Shown: piece after piece, positions 1 to 6,149 of the stretch
Layout: each line of letters begins with the position of its first letter
How positions within the stretch are numbered: position 1 is the stretch's first letter
From: Winogradskyella sp.
GTDB taxonomy: Bacteria; Bacteroidota; Bacteroidia; Flavobacteriales; Flavobacteriaceae
DNA length: 6,260 bases
Reading direction: 5' to 3'
Assembly (NCBI GenBank): GCA_030149115.1
Contig: JASBSE010000347.1
Coordinates: 1-6,260 of the forward strand
Position numbers and translations under genes: made by a program
Notes under the pieces: model-generated
Told to the model about the DNA's origin: nothing
What the model saw: only the letters and a program-made list of their open reading frames with translations
Databases searched by the model: none

Positions 1-1113
1 GAAGAGGCTTTAGAATTTAAAGACGTGAAGAAATATTTCATTCACGATATAGATTCATATAAGATTGTTTTTATTGATGGTAAGTATTCTTCGCATTTGT
101 CTCAAACCACACATGATGGTTTAGACGTTTGCTTAATGTCAGCGGCTTTAACAAAGCCAAAATACAGAATTGTCATTGAAAACTATTTCAATAAAATAGC
201 AACAAAAGATAGTTTATCTGCCTTGAATACTGCATTTTCTGCAGAAGGAGCTTTTATTCATATTCCGAAGAATAAGCTAGTAGACAAACCAATCCAAATC
301 CTTCATTTTTCAACAGGAAATGAAGCTGCTCTAATGTTACAGCCTCGTAACTTAGTTATTGTTGATGAGAATTCTCATGTTCAAATTATTGAACGTCATC
401 AGAGTTTAACAGAAAATCCTGTTTTAACTAATTCTGTAACTGAGATTTTTGGTAACAAACGTGCTATTGTAGATTATTATAAAATTCAAAATGATAACCA
501 ATCGGCATCATTGATAGACAATACATTCATTAATCAAAAGCAAGAAAGTATTGTAAAAGTGCACACCTTCTCTTTTGGTGGCAAATTGATAAGAAATAAC
601 CTCAACTTTTACCAAAATGGTGAGCGTATAGATTCTACAATGAAAGGCATCACTATTATTGGTGATAAACAACATGTAGACCATAATACTTTAGTTCATC
701 ATATAGAACCTAATTGTGAAAGTCATCAAGATTATAAAGGTATTTTTGGCGATAATTCTACTGGTGTTTTCAACGGAAAGGTTTTGGTAGAAAAAGAAGC
801 TCAGAAAACAGATGCTTTTCAAGCCAACAATAATATTTTATTAAGTGATAAAGCAAGCATAAACACCAAACCTCAGCTAGAGATTTTTGCTGATGATGTA
901 AAATGTTCTCACGGTTGTACTATTGGACAATTAGATGAGAGTGCTATGTTTTACTTGCGCTCACGTGGTATACCAGAAAAAGAAGCCAGAGGATTATTGA
1001 TGTTTGCTTTTAGTAATAATGTTTTAGATTCAGTTAAAATTCCTGAAATTAAAAGCAGAATTACTAAGATTATTGCTGGTAAGCTAGGTGTAAATATTGG
1101 GTTTAACCTATAA
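1..1113 (+). CDS. sufD: SufD, Fe-S cluster assembly scaffold subunit (5'-truncated by window edge)
   Basis: Subunit of the cytoplasmic SufBCD scaffold on which Fe-S clusters are built. The frame is open from base 1 and gives 370 residues before TAA. SufD proteins of this group are usually about 430-440 residues, so roughly 65-70 N-terminal residues lie off the left edge. The GTG at 25 is in frame, but the residues before it (EEALEFKD) read as normal SufD sequence, so it is an internal valine codon. The body is the beta-helix core of the SufB/SufD family. Near the C-terminus lies the hallmark DDVKCSHGCTIGQLD; its His (codon 910-912) corresponds to the E. coli SufD histidine (His360) implicated with a SufB cysteine in cluster formation. 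The family's C-terminal helical part follows (RGIPEKEARGLLMFAF). The stop codon directly abuts the sufS start, so the two are co-transcribed. sufB and sufC are expected just upstream (inference). Identity is secure. Confidence 0.96.
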   Translation, partial: EEALEFKDVKKYFIHDIDSYKIVFIDGKYSSHLSQTTHDGLDVCLMSAALTKPKYRIVIENYFNKIATKDSLSALNTAFSAEGAFIHIPKNKLVDKPIQILHFSTGNEAALMLQPRNLVIVDENSHVQIIERHQSLTENPVLTNSVTEIFGNKRAIVDYYKIQNDNQSASLIDNTFINQKQESIVKVHTFSFGGKLIRNNLNFYQNGERIDSTMKGITIIGDKQHVDHNTLVHHIEPNCESHQDYKGIFGDNSTGVFNGKVLVEKEAQKTDAFQANNNILLSDKASINTKPQLEIFADDVKCSHGCTIGQLDESAMFYLRSRGIPEKEARGLLMFAFSNNVLDSVKIPEIKSRITKIIAGKLGVNIGFNL

Positions 1114-2352
1114 ATGGATGGTATAAAATCACATATAGATTTTAATGTCCAAAAAATAAGAAAAGACTTTCCCATTCTAAACCGCAAGGTTAATGGTAAG
1201 CCTTTAATATATTTTGATAATGCGGCAACATCTCAAACTCCACAACAGGTTATTGATGTTATTGTAGACTACTACTCTAGCTACAATGCAAATATTCATA
1301 GAGGAGTTCATGCTTTAAGCCAAGAAGCAACCGACGCCTATGAGCAGTCGCGTATTAAAATTCAAAAACATTTTAATGCTGCTAAAGCTTACGAGATCAT
1401 TTTTACATCTGGCACTACACATGGTATTAATTTAGTGGCTAATGGTTTTTCTTCAATCTTAAAAAAGGGAGATGAAATCATTGTTTCTGCTTTAGAGCAT
1501 CACAGCAATATTGTGCCTTGGCAAATGCTTTGCGAGAAAACCGGAGCAATTCTTAAGGTAATACCAATGGATATGAATGGCGAATTGGTACTTTCAGAAT
1601 TTGATAAACTTCTTAATCAAGAGACAAAACTGGTTTTTGTAAACCATGTTTCTAATGCACTTGGTACAATAAACCCTATTGAAACCATAATAGAAAAAGC
1701 TCATGAAGTTGGAGCTGCTGTTTTGGTTGATGGCGCACAAGCGGCTCCACATATTAAAGCAGATGTTCAAGCATTAGACGTAGATTTCTATGTGTGTTCA
1801 GCACATAAAATGTGTGGCGCAACAGGTGTTGGTGCTCTTTATGGCAAAGAAGAATGGTTAACGAAATTGCCACCTTACCAAGGAGGAGGCGAAATGATTG
1901 CCGAAGTAACATTCGAAAAAACCACATACGCAGATTTACCTCATAAGTTTGAAGCCGGAACACCTAATATTTGTGGCGGAATTGCTTTTGGTGCGGCTAT
2001 AGATTACATGAACTCTATTGGTTTTGAAACTATAGCAAATTATGAAAATGAACTTTTAGTTTATGCCACAGAGCAGCTTCAAAAAATTGAAGGTGTAACT
2101 ATTTATGGTACATCCAAACACAAAACTTCTGTAATCTCTTTTAATGTTGGCAATATTCACCCTTACGATATAGGCACTATATTGGATAAAATGGGGATTG
2201 CAGTACGTACAGGTCATCATTGCGCTCAGCCTATTATGGACTTTTATAACATTCCTGGCACTATTAGAGCTTCTTTTATGTTTTATAATACCAAAGAAGA
2301 AATAGACAATTTTATTGCTTCATTAAAAAAAGCAATAATGATGTTATCCTAA
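1114..2352 (+). CDS. sufS: SufS, group II cysteine desulfurase
   Basis: PLP-dependent cysteine desulfurase, 412 residues, the normal length. It converts L-cysteine to L-alanine and holds the sulfur as an active-site persulfide for transfer to SufE. Visible landmarks are: the N-terminal FPIL and YFDNAATSQ motifs (about 19-41); SALEHHSN with the His that stacks on PLP (129 or 130); the PLP-binding Asp206 in DGAQ; the Schiff-base Lys232 in SAHK; the catalytic Cys370 in the group II motif RTGHHCAQP; and substrate-binding Arg385 in TIRASF. RTGHHCA separates it from IscS/NifS-type enzymes and agrees with a SufE partner, encoded downstream. The ATG immediately follows the sufD TAA with no gap and no Shine-Dalgarno. 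One oddity is GATG after the PLP lysine, where the family normally has GPTG. Identity is secure. Confidence 0.97.
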   Translation: MDGIKSHIDFNVQKIRKDFPILNRKVNGKPLIYFDNAATSQTPQQVIDVIVDYYSSYNANIHRGVHALSQEATDAYEQSRIKIQKHFNAAKAYEIIFTSGTTHGINLVANGFSSILKKGDEIIVSALEHHSNIVPWQMLCEKTGAILKVIPMDMNGELVLSEFDKLLNQETKLVFVNHVSNALGTINPIETIIEKAHEVGAAVLVDGAQAAPHIKADVQALDVDFYVCSAHKMCGATGVGALYGKEEWLTKLPPYQGGGEMIAEVTFEKTTYADLPHKFEAGTPNICGGIAFGAAIDYMNSIGFETIANYENELLVYATEQLQKIEGVTIYGTSKHKTSVISFNVGNIHPYDIGTILDKMGIAVRTGHHCAQPIMDFYNIPGTIRASFMFYNTKEEIDNFIASLKKAIMMLS

Positions 2353-2360
2353 TTTATTAA

Positions 2361-2390
2361 ATAATAGACATACTTATATTTCTCTATTAT
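2361..2390. repeat. AT-only inverted repeat between sufS and the META gene
   Basis: ATAATAGA at 2361-2368 and TCTATTAT at 2383-2390 are a perfect 8-base inverted repeat with a 14-base spacer. It starts 8 bases after the sufS stop. No T-tract follows (the next bases are CGGGAG), and the stem is nearly all A/T, so it is a weak terminator candidate at best. It could act as an mRNA 3'-end hairpin or a binding site. The second arm overlaps the octamer TCTCTATT (2381-2388), which recurs at 2431-2438 just before the META gene start. Chance is possible in sequence this AT-rich. Confidence 0.35.
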
Positions 2391-2439
2391 CGGGAGTTTG
2401 GCATCAAAAGTGTAACTTAGTTTAATAAAATCTCTATTT

Positions 2440-3273
2440 ATGAAACTTTTACTAAGTATTCTTACTTTAGTTACACTTACAGGATCTTGTAATTCTGCTA
2501 AGTCAACATTGACTGAACAAAAAGAGAACATGACACAATCTGGCTTATCAGGAACTTATAGCATTAGCCAATTAGAATCTAAGGATGTATCCTATGAAGG
2601 GCTTACGATTACCTTTAATGACTCTATAAATCATGCCTCTGGTTTTTCAGGCTGTAATACCTTTTTTGGAAATTACACTCTCAAAGAAAACACTATTAAA
2701 TTCGGTCCAATTGCAAGTTCTAAAAAACTCTGTGAACCAGACTTTAATAACCTAGAAAAGGACTTTCTAAAAGCATTAAACGAAGTTAGTTCATTTATCG
2801 CAAAAAATGATACGCTTACCTTTTATAATCAAAGTACTAAAGCTTTTACAGCCATAAAAAATGAAGCCTCAAGACCTAGCAAAAGTGACATTGTAAAGGA
2901 TAATTACAAAAAAATTGCTGTAATTTATGAAAGCTCAACAAGAGGGTCGTTTGAACATATTGAGATTTCAAAAACACAAATAAAATTTTCAAAAGATAGA
3001 AGTTTAAAAAATATGGAGATCTATGAGTGCAATCCGGAAGATTGGAAAGCGCTTAACGAGCTATTAAGTAATTCGGTAGTAGAAAATCTGGATTTACTAA
3101 AAGCACCAACAGATAAACGTCTTTATGATGGTGCTGCGCATGCTACACTATCTGTCATAAAAGGTGATGTAGTAATGATGTCTCCCACCTTTGACCATGG
3201 CACACCTCCTAAAGAAATAGAATCAATAGTGAATAAGATATTATCAATGGCAGAAATAGCAACTAAACAATAG
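2440..3273 (+). CDS. META domain lipoprotein with an uncharacterised C-terminal domain
   Basis: 277 residues, probably a cell-envelope lipoprotein. Residues 1-16 are a hydrophobic signal peptide ending in LTGS before Cys17, a relaxed lipobox (Thr instead of Leu at -3). No acidic export motif follows the Cys, so it is more likely periplasm-facing than surface-exposed (inference). Residues about 35-138 are a META domain (HslJ-like): LSGTYSISQLE, then the signature GFSGCNTFFGNYT (68-80), then FGPIASSKKLC (88-98). Cys72 and Cys98 are candidates for a disulfide. Residues about 155-275 form a second domain that I cannot assign to a named family; it has SSTRGSFEHIEIS, KAPTDKRLYDGAAHA (221-235) and PTFDHGTPPKEIE. 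META proteins are linked to stress or inhibitor resistance in some bacteria, but no function can be given here. The gene splits sufDS from sufE, with 87 bases before it and 34 after. The ATG is chosen because it yields the signal peptide. Confidence 0.85.
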   Translation: MKLLLSILTLVTLTGSCNSAKSTLTEQKENMTQSGLSGTYSISQLESKDVSYEGLTITFNDSINHASGFSGCNTFFGNYTLKENTIKFGPIASSKKLCEPDFNNLEKDFLKALNEVSSFIAKNDTLTFYNQSTKAFTAIKNEASRPSKSDIVKDNYKKIAVIYESSTRGSFEHIEISKTQIKFSKDRSLKNMEIYECNPEDWKALNELLSNSVVENLDLLKAPTDKRLYDGAAHATLSVIKGDVVMMSPTFDHGTPPKEIESIVNKILSMAEIATKQ

Positions 3274-3281
3274 CTATTTTG

Positions 3282-3289
3282 TAACTTTG
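3282..3289 (+). promoter_or_regulatory. Candidate Bacteroidota -7 promoter box ahead of sufE
   Basis: TAACTTTG matches the Bacteroidota sigma-A -7 consensus TAnnTTTG exactly. It sits just after the META gene stop and 18 bases before the preferred sufE ATG at 3308. A transcript would start near 3295-3297, leaving a short leader. No TTG -33 element is seen at the usual 18-21 base spacing, so this is a half-match only. If real, it would drive sufE and the following three genes independently of sufDS. Confidence 0.4.
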
Positions 3290-3307
3290 CTTTAAATGAA
3301 TTTGATT

Positions 3308-3730
3308 ATGACTATTGAAGAGATTCAAAACGAAATAATAGATGAGTTTTCTATGTTTGAAGATTGGGAAGAACGCTATCAGTATATGATAGATTTAGGA
3401 AAAACACTTCCTTTAATTGAAGAACAATACAAAACCGATGACCATATAATAAAAGGTTGCCAAAGTAAGGTTTGGGTTCATGCAGAAATGAACGATGACA
3501 AAGTAGAATTTACTGCAGATAGCGATGCTATTATTACCAAAGGTATTATTGCTATTTTAATACGAGTATTTTCTAATCAACACCCAAAAGATATTATTGA
3601 GGCAAATACTGATTTTATTGATAAGATTGGTTTAAAAGAACACTTATCACCTACCAGAGCTAACGGATTGGTTAGCATGATAAAACAATTAAAAATGTAT
3701 GCCATTGCATACCAAACGCAGCTAAATTAA
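3308..3730 (+). CDS. sufE: SufE, sulfur acceptor for SufS
   Basis: Small cytoplasmic protein that takes the persulfide sulfur from SufS and raises its turnover, passing sulfur to the SufBCD scaffold. With the start at 3308 it has 140 residues, typical for the family. The acceptor Cys51 lies in IKGCQSKVW, the same position as Cys51 of E. coli SufE. Other family features are the N-terminal helix IQNEIIDEFSMFEDW, the segment LIEEQYKTDD before the active site, and DADAII-type spacing in TADSDAIITKGIIAIL after it. A longer reading from the ATG at 3296 adds MNLI. I prefer 3308 because flavobacterial SufE usually begins MTI and because the candidate promoter at 3282-3289 would place the transcript start near 3296. 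The next gene begins 1 base after the stop, so the two are translated from one message. Identity is secure; the start is moderately so. Confidence 0.95.
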   Translation: MTIEEIQNEIIDEFSMFEDWEERYQYMIDLGKTLPLIEEQYKTDDHIIKGCQSKVWVHAEMNDDKVEFTADSDAIITKGIIAILIRVFSNQHPKDIIEANTDFIDKIGLKEHLSPTRANGLVSMIKQLKMYAIAYQTQLN

Positions 3731-3731
3731 G

Positions 3732-4058
3732 ATGAGTGAATCAACTATAGACACTAATGTCCTAGGAGATAAAATAGTACGTGTTTTAAAAACTATTTAT
3801 GATCCTGAAATCCCAGTAGATATCTACGAATTAGGATTAATATATGATGTTCTTGTAAACGAAGATTATGAAGTAAAAATTTTAATGACCTTAACAACAC
3901 CTAATTGTCCTGTCGCAGAAACACTACCTCTAGAGGTTGAAGAAAAGGTAAAATCTATAAATGAGATTAAAGACGCCGAAGTAGAAATTACTTTTGATCC
4001 ACCTTGGTCTCAAGACCTAATGAGTGAAGAAGCAAAATTAGAATTAGGAATGCTATAA
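3732..4058 (+). CDS. DUF59 (MIP18/SufT-like) Fe-S cluster assembly protein
   Basis: 108 residues, essentially one DUF59 domain. The family includes bacterial SufT and PaaD and eukaryotic MIP18/CIA2, which help mature or target Fe-S clusters on client proteins. Visible motifs are YDPEIPVDIYELGLIY (23-38), the strand KILMTLTTPNCP (49-60) with conserved Cys59, and VEITFDPPWSQDLMS (84-98). The C-terminal tail is short, and there is no ATPase domain of the kind fused to DUF59 in some Mrp/ApbC proteins. It sits one base after sufE and ten before the HMG-CoA synthase gene, so it belongs to the sufE transcription unit. Its membership in a SUF locus supports an Fe-S role. Whether it acts in cluster assembly or in delivery to a client cannot be read from the sequence. 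No symbol is given, because bacterial DUF59 proteins carry several names. Confidence 0.92.
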   Translation: MSESTIDTNVLGDKIVRVLKTIYDPEIPVDIYELGLIYDVLVNEDYEVKILMTLTTPNCPVAETLPLEVEEKVKSINEIKDAEVEITFDPPWSQDLMSEEAKLELGML

Positions 4059-4068
4059 AACATTTTTT

Positions 4069-5508
4069 ATGACTGCAACGGGAATTGACGCCATCGCATT
4101 TTATGTACCTCAACTCTATGTAACAATGGATAATTTGGCTGAAGCCAGAGGTATAGAAGCAGAAAAATTAAAGAGAGGACTTGGTCTTCAAAAAATGGCA
4201 GTGCCAAACATTGGTGAGGATGCTGCGACATTTGCCGCCAATGCCTTACTTAACCTTATTACACAAAACAACATAAATCCTAATGAAATTGGTCGAGTTT
4301 ATTTGGGTACTGAAAGTGCTATTGACGGCTCTAAACCAACTGCGACATATGCTGTAGAAATTGTTGAAAAAGAATTAGCAGCAAACTACGGAGAACGTAG
4401 TTTTAAAAACTGTGATGTTGTAGACTTAACTTTTGCATGTGTTGGAGCAGTAGATGCTTTACAAAACAGTATTGATTGGGTTAAACAAGATAAAAGTAGA
4501 AAAGCAATTGTCATAGCTTCAGATTTATCTAAATACGATATCAATTCCACAGGAGAATATACGCAAGGTGCAGGTGCAGTTGCTGTATTGATTAACCATA
4601 ATCCTTCAATAATTACAATTGATGATGTTTGGGGCGTAGCTTTTAAGAGCGAAGGAGATTTTTTTAAACCTAGACGTTCTTACAAAAAGGTAGATTTACT
4701 AAAATCTATTTTAAGTGAATTAGATTTAGAAGCTTCAAGCGAAAAGATTGCCAAGTTCATTTCTACCACAAATTCTGAATTTTGGTCAGATAGTAATGAA
4801 GTTGTTGAAGTATTTAAAGAAGAGCCAGTTTTTGATGGTCAATTCTCAAATGCTTGTTACAGTGATAGAATTACCGAAGCCTTAGAACATTTCAACGAAA
4901 ACAAACCAACGGATTTTAATGAAAAATGGCAGCATATTGTATTTCATTTGCCTTATGCTTTTCACGGAAGACGTATCATTTTCAATAATTGGTTGAATTG
5001 GATTAAAAATTCAAATCTTCAGCAAGAATTAGAAAATGAAATAGGTAAACCTGAAGATTCAGACCCAAAAGATTGGTCTAAAAAAGCATACAAGTCCAAA
5101 CTTTACAGTGATTTTGTAAACTCGAGAATTGCGCAAGGCGAATTGGCATCTTCAGAAATTGGCAATATGTATACGGCTTCAATTTTTATGTCATTGTTGA
5201 GTTTTTTATCAGATAATTACAAAAAAGACAATGATATTAGTGGAGATTCTGTTGGTTTTATAGCTTATGGAAGTGGCTCTAAATCTAAAGTGTTTGAAGG
5301 TGTTGTACAGAACGGCTGGGCATCTAAAATTAAAGACATTAATCTTTTTGAAACTCTTGAAAACAGAACAGCTATCAGTGTAGAAACTTACGAAAGTATC
5401 CATCGTTCTAAGTTAGAACAACCTGTAGAAAATGGTAGTAAAATTTCTTTAGAATATATAGAACGTGATGAAACTAATTACGGACTAAGACGCTATAGTG
5501 TAAAATAA
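4069..5508 (+). CDS. Hydroxymethylglutaryl-CoA synthase family protein
   Basis: 479 residues, thiolase-fold condensing enzyme. The family joins acetyl-CoA and acetoacetyl-CoA to give HMG-CoA, an early step of the mevalonate route to isoprenoids. The catalytic triad is visible: Glu82 in GTESAID, nucleophile Cys124 in FACVGAVDAL, and His293 in VFHLPYAFHGRR. The GNMYTAS (365-371) and AYGSGS (399-404) motifs are also family-typical, the latter near the C-terminal active-site region. It is about 90 residues longer than Gram-positive enzymes of about 390 residues. Extra sequence lies mainly at about 203-250, between FFKPRR and EPVFDGQFSNACY, and again at about 315-345. No acyl carrier or ketosynthase genes lie nearby, which argues against the polyketide beta-branching subtype. 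It sits between a DUF59 gene (10-base gap) and a DUF2480 gene (3-base gap), so it is in the sufE operon. The family is secure; the exact reaction is inferred from the intact triad. Confidence 0.9.
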   Translation: MTATGIDAIAFYVPQLYVTMDNLAEARGIEAEKLKRGLGLQKMAVPNIGEDAATFAANALLNLITQNNINPNEIGRVYLGTESAIDGSKPTATYAVEIVEKELAANYGERSFKNCDVVDLTFACVGAVDALQNSIDWVKQDKSRKAIVIASDLSKYDINSTGEYTQGAGAVAVLINHNPSIITIDDVWGVAFKSEGDFFKPRRSYKKVDLLKSILSELDLEASSEKIAKFISTTNSEFWSDSNEVVEVFKEEPVFDGQFSNACYSDRITEALEHFNENKPTDFNEKWQHIVFHLPYAFHGRRIIFNNWLNWIKNSNLQQELENEIGKPEDSDPKDWSKKAYKSKLYSDFVNSRIAQGELASSEIGNMYTASIFMSLLSFLSDNYKKDNDISGDSVGFIAYGSGSKSKVFEGVVQNGWASKIKDINLFETLENRTAISVETYESIHRSKLEQPVENGSKISLEYIERDETNYGLRRYSVK

Positions 5509-5511
5509 TTT

Positions 5512-6021
5512 ATGGCAGAAGAAATAATAAATAGAGTTGCTAACAGTAAACTAAAAGTGATTGACCTTGAAGATTATTATCCAAATGGTCAACGTATCCT
5601 TTTTGACATAAAAGATTGGTTGCTAGAAGGTTTAGTCCTCCGGGAAAAAGACTTTAGATTACACGTTGCAGAATACGATTGGTCTCAGTATAACAATTGT
5701 TATGTTGCACTACATTGCTCTACAAATGCCATAGTACCAGATTGGGCTTATATGCTTATTTCTTTAGAACTTCAAAATTATTCTAAACTGACGGTAGTTG
5801 GCTCATTAGAAGATTTAGAGTCTTTGATATATTCTTCAATCATTGCAGAATTAGACCTTAGTATTTACCAAGATATGCCAGTAATTATTAAAGGATGTTC
5901 TAACAAGCCAGTACCTACAAATGCCTTAGTCTTGTTGTCTCAAAAGTTAAAGCCTATAGCAAAATCTATAATGTTTGGTGAGGCGTGTTCTTCTGTACCA
6001 TTATTTAAAAGAAAAAAATAA
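5512..6021 (+). CDS. DUF2480 family protein of unknown function
   Basis: 169 residues, recognisable as DUF2480, a family known to me only from Bacteroidota and without an assigned function. There is no signal peptide or membrane segment, so it is probably cytoplasmic. Its strongest family blocks are INRVANSKLKVIDLEDYYP (6-24), LFDIKDWLLEGLVLREKDFR (30-49), VALHCSTNAIVPDWAYML (65-82), IIKGCSNKPVP (125-135) and KSIMFGEACSSVPLFK (151-166). Cys69, Cys129 and Cys159 each lie in one of these blocks, which would suit a metal or cluster site or a thiol reaction; this is inference. It starts 3 bases after the HMG-CoA synthase stop and is the last gene before a 128-base gap, so it appears to close the sufE transcription unit. 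It ends in a basic tail (KRKK). Confidence 0.9.
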   Translation: MAEEIINRVANSKLKVIDLEDYYPNGQRILFDIKDWLLEGLVLREKDFRLHVAEYDWSQYNNCYVALHCSTNAIVPDWAYMLISLELQNYSKLTVVGSLEDLESLIYSSIIAELDLSIYQDMPVIIKGCSNKPVPTNALVLLSQKLKPIAKSIMFGEACSSVPLFKRKK

Positions 6022-6043
6022 TGTGACTTTTCATCTTTTTTAA

Positions 6044-6087
6044 TGTCTAAATAGTATTCATTTAGATAGATTAAAAAATATCTAAAA
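6044..6087. repeat. Three-arm inverted repeat with mutually exclusive hairpins
   Basis: Three related arms lie in a row: TGTCTAAAT (6044-6052), ATTTAGATA (6060-6068) and TATCTAAAA (6079-6087). The middle arm pairs with the first over 9 positions (one G-U, 7-base loop), or with the third over 8 perfect positions (6061-6068 with 6079-6086, 10-base loop), but not with both. No T-tract follows either stem, so neither is a standard intrinsic terminator. It lies 22 bases after the DUF2480 stop and 15 bases before the candidate promoter at 6102. It could be operator-like sites or a 3'-end structure of the upstream message. Confidence 0.5.
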
Positions 6088-6101
6088 GACTAATAATCAC
6101 T

Positions 6102-6109
6102 TATATTTG
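6102..6109 (+). promoter_or_regulatory. Candidate Bacteroidota -7 promoter box for the downstream secreted-protein gene
   Basis: TATATTTG matches TAnnTTTG exactly. It is 40 bases upstream of the ATG at 6150, which predicts a start near 6115 and a leader of about 35 bases. No TTG -33 element is seen at normal spacing. The box follows the longest gap in the window (6022-6149), where a new transcription unit is expected. Of the promoter candidates here it has the best position. Confidence 0.5.
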
Positions 6110-6149
6110 TAGAATAATTACAACTTAAATTATTAAAATTTAATTCATT

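Noticed and set aside
25..27. GTG as the sufD start codon
   Set aside because: The frame is open to base 1 and the residues before the GTG read as normal SufD sequence; starting here would drop part of the family's conserved region. It is an internal valine.
951..1187. Open frame on the - strand across the sufD/sufS junction
   Set aside because: It is fully antisense to two well-supported genes, has no recognisable domain and no promoter; it is a by-product of AT-rich coding sequence.
1754..1963. Open frame on the - strand inside sufS
   Set aside because: It lies antisense to the conserved PLP-lysine region of SufS; its product has no family features.
2349..2531. Open frame on the - strand covering the gap after sufS
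   Set aside because: It would start inside the META gene, opposite its signal peptide region, and has no recognisable domain. The gap is better explained as a spacer.
5209..5403. Open frame on the - strand inside the HMG-CoA synthase gene
   Set aside because: It is antisense to a conserved part of the enzyme (including the GSGS motif); its Phe/Ser-rich product looks like the complement of coding sequence.
4069..5508. HMG-CoA synthase as part of a polyketide beta-branching or secondary-metabolite cluster
   Set aside because: No acyl carrier protein, ketosynthase or enoyl-CoA hydratase gene lies in the window; the neighbours are Fe-S assembly genes.
6022..6100. Intrinsic terminator after the DUF2480 gene
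   Set aside because: There are hairpins, but neither is followed by a T-tract; the T-rich run (6028-6041) lies upstream of the stems. It is reported as a repeat instead.
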